Positions 47,946 through 55,602 of a stretch of DNA of 64,000 nt are shown here, one piece after another. Origin of the DNA: Chloroflexota bacterium. Its GTDB lineage: Bacteria; Chloroflexota; Anaerolineae; CG2-30-64-16. The stretch lies in assembly GCA_026389845.1 (NCBI GenBank), contig JAPLHB010000206.1, positions 1 through 64,000 of the forward strand, given 5' to 3'. The notes under the pieces were generated by a model. The model searched no databases. It saw only the letters and a list, made by a program, of their open reading frames with translations, and was not told where the DNA came from. The position numbers and the translations under genes were made by a program. The first letter of the stretch is position 1. Each line of letters starts with the position of its first letter.

Positions 47946-48863
47946 TCAGATCAGCTGTCTCGCCACCTCGGCAAAGTCATCGGGGACAAAAAAGTCCGGC
48001 GCATACAAGCGATCCAGGGCGTTGATCAGCTCCGTCTCCAGGTCAGAATACGATAGGCGCGACACTCCCGTTCGATTGATGTACGCGCAAAGAGCCGACA
48101 TCAGTTGATGCCCGCCCAGGTCGCGCAGGAATTGTCCGCTACTGAAGAAATCGGGCTGAGTGATTTGTGTGAGGACGCTGTCATACGCCTGCGCTACTGC
48201 CGACTCATCGAAGGTCGAATCCCCAATCAGGTGTGTACAGGCCTGTTTGAGTCGCAGGCATTCAAGGCACAGATAATTCACCCATTCGACGCGGCTTCTG
48301 GGCGGGGATGTCCAGGGCGGCGTGACATCTCTGGGCTTACGCAAGCGGGTATCGTTTGCTTCGGCATTCTTGCAGGAGTTCAGATGCCAGTACGTAAGCC
48401 ATCCGGCATGAGCTTCGAGCATCGGCTGGGCCAATTCTTGTAGCAGAGCAGACACCACTCGATCATCGCGGGGTAAGTTCTCAGCCCCGCGTACGCCGGT
48501 TGTGTTGAAAGATCGAAACGCCTCAGCTACCAGGCGCGGATCAAGGAGATAGTTCTCCACCTCGTGTCGCCGCCACAGCCAACGTTTCTGACTTCGGCGG
48601 CTCCAAGTTTGCTCCGCTTCCTCGGCAGAACGATAGTTCCGGTCTTCAACAACATAGGCTTGATCCCGCGGATGGCTCCACGTTCCGTCAGAACGTTGGA
48701 TACGTGATCGCACTTCCAGCCAACTCGCCACGCTCCCCAGGCTTCCATCGCCACCAACGGGTTCGATCTGCACCTCACGGCCGAGTTTGTTCACGATGAC
48801 CAGATTCAGCACACGACCGTCCAGTCCATCGGTCGGCCCTTCGCAGACCAGATAGATACTCAT
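47946..48863 (-). CDS. TOPRIM/DUF4435-like protein, partner of the ATPase (AriB-like)
   Basis: 305 residues. The start IYLVCEGPTDGLDGRVL carries the TOPRIM-like Glu (residue 8). A second acidic motif follows at about 88-94 (YVVEDRNY), and RRHEVENYLLDP (about 115-125) matches the R/HEIENYLL signature of DUF4435 proteins. The rest is helical without known motifs. DUF4435 TOPRIM proteins act as nucleases, for instance AriB of the PARIS anti-phage system, where AriB is held by an ATPase and released by phage triggers. Its ATG overlaps the stop of the ATPase gene by 4 bp. The family link is from recalled motifs; the second TOPRIM DxD is only partly recognisable. Confidence 0.68.
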   Translation of the reverse strand: MSIYLVCEGPTDGLDGRVLNLVIVNKLGREVQIEPVGGDGSLGSVASWLEVRSRIQRSDGTWSHPRDQAYVVEDRNYRSAEEAEQTWSRRSQKRWLWRRHEVENYLLDPRLVAEAFRSFNTTGVRGAENLPRDDRVVSALLQELAQPMLEAHAGWLTYWHLNSCKNAEANDTRLRKPRDVTPPWTSPPRSRVEWVNYLCLECLRLKQACTHLIGDSTFDESAVAQAYDSVLTQITQPDFFSSGQFLRDLGGHQLMSALCAYINRTGVSRLSYSDLETELINALDRLYAPDFFVPDDFAEVARQLI

Positions 48864-49966
48864 CGGTGATCTTCCTCTGATCTTGAACGGTCACCCAACT
48901 CACCCAGGTCTCTGAGAATCGCCTCCCGAGGAAGCGCATCCCGCAGGTAAGCCGAATGGGTGGTGGCGATAATCTGGTTGTTCTGTCCGATACGCGGCAA
49001 CAAGTAAAGCAATTTGCGTTGCCATAGGGGGTGTTGATGGAGTTCGACTTCATCCACCAGGACAATTGACTGGTGAACGTGTTCGGTAACCATGCGGATC
49101 AAGAACAACAGCAACATCTGCTCACCGCTGCTCAGACCATCGTAGCGGTATTCATAAGTGCCGTCGGTGAAAACTAGCTGCATCTGCTCCAGTTCATCGC
49201 GCTCGACTCTCTCAATCCTGTGAGGCGCGCAGATTTCGGCGTATCGTTCCTGGATGCGCTTGAACTGATCCAACTGACGTTTATCAACCGACGGGACGAG
49301 GGATTGAACAGCCAATGCCAGCAGAATCGTTCGCGGATCGGCGGTACGTCGCTCATCCGGGTTGACTCCATTCCCGTTCTCATGGATAATATCCCAGATG
49401 TCACGGGGAATGACCTTGCCCATGCCTGTCCGCTGCTGATCGAAGGTAAAAACCCCCCCCACTCTTTCAAACCAACTCCAGTCAACACGGCTGGTAGGCA
49501 GCAATCGCGCAACCTTCACGCGCCCCTTGAACAAACGCCAGGCCTGATATGGGTCAAACCGCGCATAACCCCGTGGATACTTCTGTCTGTCACGCAAGTA
49601 AGGGTATTCCCAGGAGACTGATACTTCATCTACGTCGGGAATCTTTTGATCCTCCTCCGACAAAGCGTATAGCTCCCGTGTTGCCGCGATCTCTTCCGGT
49701 GAGAAGCGTACTTTGCAGGTTACCCTCGTTTGTAGGGCGCCACGGCGAACCACTCTCGGAGTCAAGACGAAGTCCGGCCGACTATATGGTAGCTCAGTCG
49801 GCTGCCCGAGCCCTATTGCCAACGCATCCAGAACGGTCGTCTTGCCGCTCGTGTTAGGACCGACAATGACCGACACATCGCGTACGCGTCCCACAGAGTC
49901 GGTGAAATCCAGTTCCAACTGTTCAATATGGCGAAAATTCTCGATCAATGCACTTACGACTTTCAT
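48860..49966 (-). CDS. SMC/OLD-like AAA ATPase (AriA-like)
   Basis: 368 residues with the ABC/SMC-type ATPase core of OLD-like proteins. It has VSALIENFRHIEQLELDF at the start, Walker A GPNTSGKTT (residues 36-44), Q-loop region, ABC signature LSSGEQ (about 286), Walker B SIVLVDEVELHQHP and the H-loop TTHSAYL. No coiled-coil arm of Rad50 length and no fused nuclease: the nuclease-like TOPRIM domain is supplied by the next gene, as in PARIS and split OLD systems. A TATACT -10-like box lies about 60 bp upstream (50024-50029 on the minus strand). Probable anti-phage sensor or scaffold; alternatively a repair-related ATPase. Confidence 0.8.
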   Translation of the reverse strand: MKVVSALIENFRHIEQLELDFTDSVGRVRDVSVIVGPNTSGKTTVLDALAIGLGQPTELPYSRPDFVLTPRVVRRGALQTRVTCKVRFSPEEIAATRELYALSEEDQKIPDVDEVSVSWEYPYLRDRQKYPRGYARFDPYQAWRLFKGRVKVARLLPTSRVDWSWFERVGGVFTFDQQRTGMGKVIPRDIWDIIHENGNGVNPDERRTADPRTILLALAVQSLVPSVDKRQLDQFKRIQERYAEICAPHRIERVERDELEQMQLVFTDGTYEYRYDGLSSGEQMLLLFLIRMVTEHVHQSIVLVDEVELHQHPLWQRKLLYLLPRIGQNNQIIATTHSAYLRDALPREAILRDLGELGDRSRSEEDHR

Positions 49967-50172
49967 CCGACATTCCTTTCACGCGGCCACCGTAAGCCGC
50001 CCGACGTCCGATCCGATAGGGCGAGTATAGCACAAATCTGCATAAAACCATAGCGACGCGCGACCGTTGGGATTGCCTGTCTCGCCAAAGCGTGGTATAA
50101 CCAGTCATCCCGTCAACTGATCAACGGATTCAATGAGACGAAGCCGCTGTCCCAGCACCAGGAGCGCAACCG

Positions 50173-52518
50173 ATGACCAAAACCGCATGGCCTCTGTCCG
50201 ATCTCGCGCGCGATCGGCGCGCGATGCCAACCGACCACGAACAAGCCCTCCGCGACTTGATCGGCAGCTTCGACAACTGGTTCGCGAGCGCGGAGACCGT
50301 CGCCCGCGGCCGGATGACGCAGGAACTCTACCCCTATACCGCCCTCTTCGCGCCGATCCAGGTCAACGGCCTGACGCTCAAGAACCGCCTGGTCATGGGG
50401 CCGATGGGCAACGTGGGCATGGCCGACGAGCTGGGGCGACCGTCGCAGCGGATGATCCGCTATTTCGTCGAGCGCGCCCGCGGCGGCGTCGGGCTGATCA
50501 CCTCGGGACTGGTGCCGGTCAGCCAGGGGATTGACCCCTCGGTGACGGAAGTGGGCGACCGCAGCCTCTTCCCGCGGCTGGATAGCTCCCGCACCGTCTT
50601 TCCGCCCTGGCGCGAGCTGGCTCAGGCGGTTCACGCGCACGGCGCCCGCTTCTTCGTCCAACTCACCCCCGGCCTGGGCCGGGTCGGCTCGCCCGAATGC
50701 CTGGTGAAAAAGTACCGGCTGCCCGTCTCGGCCTCGTGGAACCCCAGCTTCTATATGCCCCAGATCCCCTGCCGGCCGCTCACCGACGGCGAGTGCCGCC
50801 GAATCATCGCCCATGCCGGGCAGGCCGCGGCCGACGCGCAGGCGTTGACGATTGACGGCGTCTACCTGCACGGCCACGAGGGCTATCTGCTGGAGCAGAT
50901 GACCAACTCCGCCTTCAACCGCCGCAAGCTGGGCCGCTACGCCGACTGGCAGGCGTTCGGGGTCGAGACGGTGCGCGAAATCCGCCGGCGGACGGGCGCC
51001 CACTACCCGTTGATGTACCGCATTGACCTGTCGCTGGCGCTCAACGCCACCTACGGCGACCGCATGGCGAAAATCGGCAGCCTGCGCAAGTTCCGTGATG
51101 AGCGCACCGTCGCCGAGACGCTGGACTACATGGCCGCGCTGGTGGCCGCGGGCGTGGATATGTTCGACGTAGACCTGGGATGTTATGACAACTGGTGGCT
51201 GCCCCACCCGCCCGGTCCCTTGCCGCCCGGCCTCTACCTGGCCATCGCCAAGATCGTCAAGGACGACTTCGCCAGCCGCGGCGTCCGCTCCAACGCCGGG
51301 CTGCCGGTTCCAGTCGTCGCCGTGGGCAAGCTGGGCTATCCCGATCTGGCCGAGCGTGCGCTGCGCGAGGGGTTGTGCGACCTGGTGATGCTGGCCCGGC
51401 CGCTCCTGGCCGATCCGCAGTGGCCTGCCAAGGCTTACGCCGGCCGCGTGACCGAGATCATCCCCTGCATCGGCGACCAGGAAGCGTGCCTGGCCGAATT
51501 AGTCGAGGGCGGACACATGCAATGTGCGGTTAATCCGCACACCGGACTGGAAGACGTCTTGCCGGCCGATCCGCCGCCGGCTGCCCGGCCCAGAAAAGTG
51601 GCTGTGGTGGGCGCGGGCCCGGCGGGAATCATCTGCGCGTGCACGGCCGCGGCGCGCGGGCACGTCGTCACCCTGTTCGAGCGCCGCGATCGGCCCGGCG
51701 GGATGCTCGTCCCCGGCTCCGTCCCGCGGTTCAAGTTCGATGTGGCGAACTATCTGGCCTACCTGGAAGGGCTGCTGGCGCGACACGTGCGCGAGCATGA
51801 GCTAACGCTCAGCCTGGGGTGCGAGGCCACGGCCGGGAGCCTGGCCGCGGGCGGTTTCGACGCGGTCGTTGTCTGCGCCGGGGCGCGGCCGGCAGTGCCG
51901 CATGTGCCGGGAATCGAGCTGCCTCACGTGGTTCAGGCGATAGACTTACTCCGGGGCGGCGGGCACGGTCGGGAGATCGGCCCAAGCAGGCTCTTGAATG
52001 GAAGCCAGGTCGTCATGGTGGGGGGCGGGGACGTGGGGTGCGAGACGGCCTACTTCCTGGCGACCGAGTTGGGGCAACAGGTCACGGTGATCGAGATGCT
52101 GCCCGCATTCATGCGAGGCACGTGTACAGCCAACCGCGGCCACCTGATCCACGCGCTGGAACGCGCCGGGGTCAGGCTGCTCAACTGCACGCGGCTCGTG
52201 CGCGTCGAGCCGGACGCTGTGACCGTGGTGCGCAACGTCTCCCCTACCGTGCCCGATCCCGCGGTCACCTGGGCGCCGCTGTTGCCGGACAACGTGGTCA
52301 ACCCGCTGGCGCGGCCGCTCAAGGTGGAAGAGCAGGAGATGATCTTGCCGGCCGGCCAGGTGGTGCTCGCCACAGGCATGATCTCCGACGACACCCTCTA
52401 CCGCGCCTGCATGGCGGCCCGTGTCGCGCCGGAAATTCACGCGATCGGAGATGCGTTTGCGCCGGGGCGAGTGTTCGAAGCGGTGAAGGCCGGGTATGCG
52501 ATCGGGACGGCGCTCTGA
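50173..52518 (+). CDS. NADH:flavin oxidoreductase with Fe-S and FAD/NAD domains (2-enoate reductase/DCR type)
   Basis: 781 residues. After about 50 extra N-terminal residues comes an Old Yellow Enzyme-like TIM barrel (ALFAPIQVNGLTLKNRLVMGPMG, GVYLHGHEGYLLEQ, binding FMN). A cluster motif at Cys432, Asp435, Cys439 and Cys451 follows, then an FAD-binding domain (VAVVGAGPAGIICACTAAARG, about 475-500) and an NAD(P)-binding insertion (VVMVGGGDVGCETAYFLATE). Related enzymes (2,4-dienoyl-CoA reductase, trimethylamine dehydrogenase) ligate a 4Fe-4S cluster with four Cys in C-x2-C-x3-C-x11-C; the second ligand is Asp here. A start at 50224 is also possible. Substrate unknown. Divergent from the ATPase-TOPRIM pair. 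Confidence 0.88.
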   Translation: MTKTAWPLSDLARDRRAMPTDHEQALRDLIGSFDNWFASAETVARGRMTQELYPYTALFAPIQVNGLTLKNRLVMGPMGNVGMADELGRPSQRMIRYFVERARGGVGLITSGLVPVSQGIDPSVTEVGDRSLFPRLDSSRTVFPPWRELAQAVHAHGARFFVQLTPGLGRVGSPECLVKKYRLPVSASWNPSFYMPQIPCRPLTDGECRRIIAHAGQAAADAQALTIDGVYLHGHEGYLLEQMTNSAFNRRKLGRYADWQAFGVETVREIRRRTGAHYPLMYRIDLSLALNATYGDRMAKIGSLRKFRDERTVAETLDYMAALVAAGVDMFDVDLGCYDNWWLPHPPGPLPPGLYLAIAKIVKDDFASRGVRSNAGLPVPVVAVGKLGYPDLAERALREGLCDLVMLARPLLADPQWPAKAYAGRVTEIIPCIGDQEACLAELVEGGHMQCAVNPHTGLEDVLPADPPPAARPRKVAVVGAGPAGIICACTAAARGHVVTLFERRDRPGGMLVPGSVPRFKFDVANYLAYLEGLLARHVREHELTLSLGCEATAGSLAAGGFDAVVVCAGARPAVPHVPGIELPHVVQAIDLLRGGGHGREIGPSRLLNGSQVVMVGGGDVGCETAYFLATELGQQVTVIEMLPAFMRGTCTANRGHLIHALERAGVRLLNCTRLVRVEPDAVTVVRNVSPTVPDPAVTWAPLLPDNVVNPLARPLKVEEQEMILPAGQVVLATGMISDDTLYRACMAARVAPEIHAIGDAFAPGRVFEAVKAGYAIGTAL

Positions 52519-52546
52519 TACGTACAAGAGATTATCGGGAATAACC

Positions 52547-52775
52547 GTCATTCTGAGCGGGTTAGCCCCAATACGGTTCAGTTAGCGGGCCGGGCTCCCA
52601 TGCCCGGCGGCGTGGGAGCCGCCTCTGCTGTCTTATCTGAACCGTATTGGGGTTAGCCCCAGACTCCTCGTTGCGGCGTGAAACCAGCGAAGAATCCCTT
52701 CGTTGTACTCAAGGCAGGCTCTTCGCTAGAGGCGCGCCGCAACGCACTACACGGGGTAGACCCGCTCAGGGTGAC
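52547..52775. repeat. CTGAGCGGGT dispersed repeat (copy interrupted by another element)
   Basis: GTCATTCTGAGCGGGTTAG at the left and GACCCGCTCAGGGTGAC at the right form outer inverted ends; the interior shares GTTGCGGCG...CCAGCGAAGA with copies at 21819-21987 and 54208-54341. A smaller element is nested near the left end. No gene in 52519-52819. Confidence 0.75.
52570..52650. mobile_element. 81-bp inverted-repeat element nested in a repeat, with apparent target duplication
   Basis: CCCCAATACGGTTCAG (52566-52581) and its exact complement (52637-52652) bound a short interior without ORF. GGTTAGCCCC occurs directly on both sides (52560-52569 and 52651-52660), as expected for a target-site duplication. 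The interior also has GGGCTCCCATGCCC...GCGTGGGAGCC. Confidence 0.75.
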
Positions 52776-52819
52776 ACACGTTCTATTTCCGATCAAGTTT
52801 ACAGGACTCTTTCCTGTCT

Positions 52820-54175
52820 TTACTGCCGCGCGCCAATCTGCCCCACCGAGGCGCCGGTCACCTGGCCGCTCTGCATCGTGCCGATAGTGATGTTGTCGTT
52901 GATGGTCGTCTGCTTGACGTTGCCGATGGTCTGGTTGACGTTGTAGACCGTCTGGCTGACGTTGTAGATCGTCTGCTGGCGCGCGCAGCGCGCAGCGTCC
53001 TGGCGCTCGCGCACCTGACCCTGGCGGGGCTTCGGGAAGAGCACCGCTTCCGGCGAGGGCATGTAAACCATGAACATAGCCCACTGCCAGCGCCAATCTT
53101 CGGGCAAAGTCGTCGGTTCCAACAGGTGCAGCCGCGCCCAGGTGACGGCCTCATCGAGCGACAGGCCGATCGCCAGGGCGGTGTAGAGTTTGTGAAAAAA
53201 GGCGACCGCCGCGGTCGTCGCCAGCTCGCCCTGAGCGCCGATAACCACCGGCACGCCAGCCCGGAGCAACGGCGCCACGAAGGACCAACGCCCGCTGTTG
53301 CACGCGCTGAAGACGGCCAGCTTCGTCCCCGCGGCTCGCAACAGACGGCCGAGTTGCTCGGCGTACATCAGATCCACGTACACTCGGTCGGCGCCATACA
53401 CCGCTTGGTAGTCGGGATGCTGCCAGACCTGATACTTGCGACCGTCTCCCGGATCGGTCCGCATCTCTTGCACGAGGAAACCCGCGCCGTCGGCCGACGC
53501 GTTGGTGTCGCCCGAATAGTGGAAGATGTCCACCGGGCCTCGCGCCAGCGCAGCCTCGAAACGCGTCTGCGCGCCCGTGATAGATTCCATCGCCAGGTAT
53601 TCGCCGACCGGCTGCAAAGCCTCCGCCAGCCCCTGGCGTTCCTCCTCGATACCCCAGCGGTCGCTGCCGCGCACCATGAACGGCGCGCCGGCGAACAACA
53701 GGCGTTGCTTGCGCCTGGCAGGCAAAGTTTGGGACGTTCCACTCGGCGCCTCGCGCACCAGGGAGATGCGCGAGTCCAGCGCAAGGAAACCGGCCGTGGC
53801 GTCGCCACCGGACGCGTCGGGCCGGTAGAGACATTCCCACGGCAGGTCAACGAGCGCGTTGTCCAGGCACAGGCGGACGCGCAGGCCGTCGTCGGGCGGG
53901 ATGCGCTCCAGGCTGCGAATCAAGAGCGTGTAGACGGGAGGAGGCAGCAAGACCGCGGCGAGCTGTTGCCCGCCCGCAATCAGATCAACCCAGGTCACGG
54001 ACGGCTCGCCGGCCGTGCGATCGCCGAACAGGGCGCGGACGGCCCCCAACGCGTCAGTTTCCAGCCGCACCGTCGTCGGCTTACGCATATCGCCCACCGG
54101 CGAGCTGTGCACGAGCACCTGGGCGTGCGAGGCATCGCTCTGCCAGGCGCGGATTTGGAAATCGTGAAAGTCCAT
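52820..54175 (-). CDS. CHAT-domain protein with Asp in place of catalytic His
   Basis: 451 residues, AGGAGG ribosome site 5 nt before the ATG. An N-terminal beta-rich region (1-95) precedes a CHAT caspase-like fold (about 100-395; LCLDNALVDLPWECLY, LAVFSACNSGRWS with Cys292, GVPVVIGAQGELATTAAVAFF, LSLDEAVTWAR). The catalytic His of the usual AGHG motif is replaced: HYSGDTN has Asp223 at that place. A pseudo-peptidase or altered activity is therefore likely. The C terminus (about 400-451) has four heptad units of QTIYNVS type and a final TIGTMQSGQVTGASVGQI that matches the end of the CHAT protein at 55603. Last gene of the caspase-CHAT operon. Confidence 0.82.
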   Translation of the reverse strand: MDFHDFQIRAWQSDASHAQVLVHSSPVGDMRKPTTVRLETDALGAVRALFGDRTAGEPSVTWVDLIAGGQQLAAVLLPPPVYTLLIRSLERIPPDDGLRVRLCLDNALVDLPWECLYRPDASGGDATAGFLALDSRISLVREAPSGTSQTLPARRKQRLLFAGAPFMVRGSDRWGIEEERQGLAEALQPVGEYLAMESITGAQTRFEAALARGPVDIFHYSGDTNASADGAGFLVQEMRTDPGDGRKYQVWQHPDYQAVYGADRVYVDLMYAEQLGRLLRAAGTKLAVFSACNSGRWSFVAPLLRAGVPVVIGAQGELATTAAVAFFHKLYTALAIGLSLDEAVTWARLHLLEPTTLPEDWRWQWAMFMVYMPSPEAVLFPKPRQGQVRERQDAARCARQQTIYNVSQTVYNVNQTIGNVKQTTINDNITIGTMQSGQVTGASVGQIGARQ

Positions 54176-54207
54176 GCCGTCCTCCTGTCCAGAGAATCGC
54201 CCCGCCT

Positions 54208-54341
54208 GTCACTCTGAGCGGGTCTGACACAGAAAGTCCGCCGCGGCGAGCTACCAGCGAAGAGTCTCGCACGTGTGCAGGAGATGCTTCGCTGGGATCT
54301 CGCCGCAACAGACCGCGACTCGTTGACCCGCTCAGCATGAC
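54208..54341. repeat. CTGAGCGGGT dispersed repeat
   Basis: GTCACTCTGAGCGGGTC ... GACCCGCTCAGCATGAC, 134 bp with imperfect inverted ends, filling the gap between two operon genes. Same family as 52547 and the interior of 21797-22018. Confidence 0.75.
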
Positions 54342-54399
54342 ATTTTCATCGGCCGTGGCGCCGCGCCCGGCACGGGCAACTGCGCAAAGAATCGTTCTC

Positions 54400-55584
54400 T
54401 TATGCGGCCGCCGGCAGGCTTTCCCGGATCACTTCCGCCACGCCCTTCGTCAGGTTGAGGAGCTGGGTCTTCCGGTAGCCGATGTAGTCATTGCCGGACT
54501 GCACCAACACGGCCAACAGGATCACCTGGAGGCCGGCGACGATCGCCAGCACCTGCGGGAGCTTGAGCAGCTTCGCCATGCCGATGACGTTTTCCAGCGT
54601 GGTCATTCGCTCCACCAGGACGGCGAATCTGGCGCCCAGGGCGGCCACGTCATCGGCCGTCTTGCCGATGATCTCCGGCCCGACCGCGGTCGCGGCCAGC
54701 CAGCCGGGCAACTCCTTCTTGAATCCGTCCAGCCCGTACAGCTTGTTCACCAGGGTTCCAAACACCTCGATCTTGCCATCTTGCTTGATCTTAGCCAGCC
54801 ATTCCTGAACCTGTTTGCGCGCCTTATCCTGCAGGTCTTTGCCGAGCAGGGCCATGAGTTTGTCGTAGACGTTGAGCAGCGTCTTGGCCGCGACGGCCAC
54901 GGCCTTTGCCACAAATGCGCCGACCCCCTCCTGGATGGCATCCAGCTTGGCCTGAATGTCCTTGCCCAGCAACCCGGCGCCTTCGATCACCGCGCCCCAT
55001 TGCGTGTTGAGAACCAGGTTCATCGCCACGTCCCCGCCGAACTCGCAGACGCGCTGTGCGATGGCGCCGGCGGTTGTGGTCGCTGCGCTCTGGAGGTTGG
55101 CCTTCGCTTCTTCAGGCGTGGCCGCGACTGCCCGAACGGCGCGGCGCGTGGGCGCCAGAGACGCCAGGCCGGCCGTCACGGGCAGCGCCATGGTCCGCTC
55201 CAGCGCACCGATGGCATCGGCCAGGGCCGGGCCACGCACCCCGCGCATGACAAGGCCCTTCGGCGTTGCCTCTCCGCCCTCCGTGATTTGCAGCAACTCG
55301 GTCGCCACCTGCAGCTCGGCCGCGGCCTGGGCCAGCAGGTGTGCGCTGATCCCCTCGCGCGCCGCCGGGTCCGGCGAATCCAGGTAGCCCTGCGCCAGCC
55401 CCACCATGCCGGCCGACACGTCGGCGAGCGCGTCGGCCTGCTCGACCAGCGCGTCGGCCGCGGGGCCGCCCACCCCGCGCGTGACCGGGCCGCCGGGCGC
55501 CTTCGGCGCGGCGTGCAACAGGCTGAATCGCGCCAGGTAGTCCTGGGCGGCTTCTTCGTAAGTGCGATAGGTCTTGGTCTGCAT
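54400..55584 (-). CDS. Helical protein of unknown function with C-terminal hydrophobic segment
   Basis: 394 residues, not recognised as a known family. Composition is Ala/Leu-rich and predicted mostly helical, with no signal peptide. Two similar segments occur near the N terminus: GPVTRGVGGPAADAL (about 32-46) and GLVMRGVRGPALADAI (about 108-123). A strongly hydrophobic stretch (LAIVAGLQVILLAVLVQ, about 346-362) lies 30 residues before the end and could insert in a membrane. It sits between two CHAT genes in the caspase operon, so it may be their substrate or a membrane-acting effector; this is inference from position. No gasdermin-like beta pattern was seen. A 5' AAGAGG site precedes the ATG. 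Confidence 0.65.
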   Translation of the reverse strand: MQTKTYRTYEEAAQDYLARFSLLHAAPKAPGGPVTRGVGGPAADALVEQADALADVSAGMVGLAQGYLDSPDPAAREGISAHLLAQAAAELQVATELLQITEGGEATPKGLVMRGVRGPALADAIGALERTMALPVTAGLASLAPTRRAVRAVAATPEEAKANLQSAATTTAGAIAQRVCEFGGDVAMNLVLNTQWGAVIEGAGLLGKDIQAKLDAIQEGVGAFVAKAVAVAAKTLLNVYDKLMALLGKDLQDKARKQVQEWLAKIKQDGKIEVFGTLVNKLYGLDGFKKELPGWLAATAVGPEIIGKTADDVAALGARFAVLVERMTTLENVIGMAKLLKLPQVLAIVAGLQVILLAVLVQSGNDYIGYRKTQLLNLTKGVAEVIRESLPAAA

Positions 55585-55602
55585 GGAAGCCTCTTTTCTA
55601 GT

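Noticed and set aside
54400-55584. Idea that the helical protein is a bacterial gasdermin
   Set aside because: Gasdermins are smaller and beta-rich with a palmitoylated N-terminal Cys; this protein is helical and Ala-rich without that Cys.
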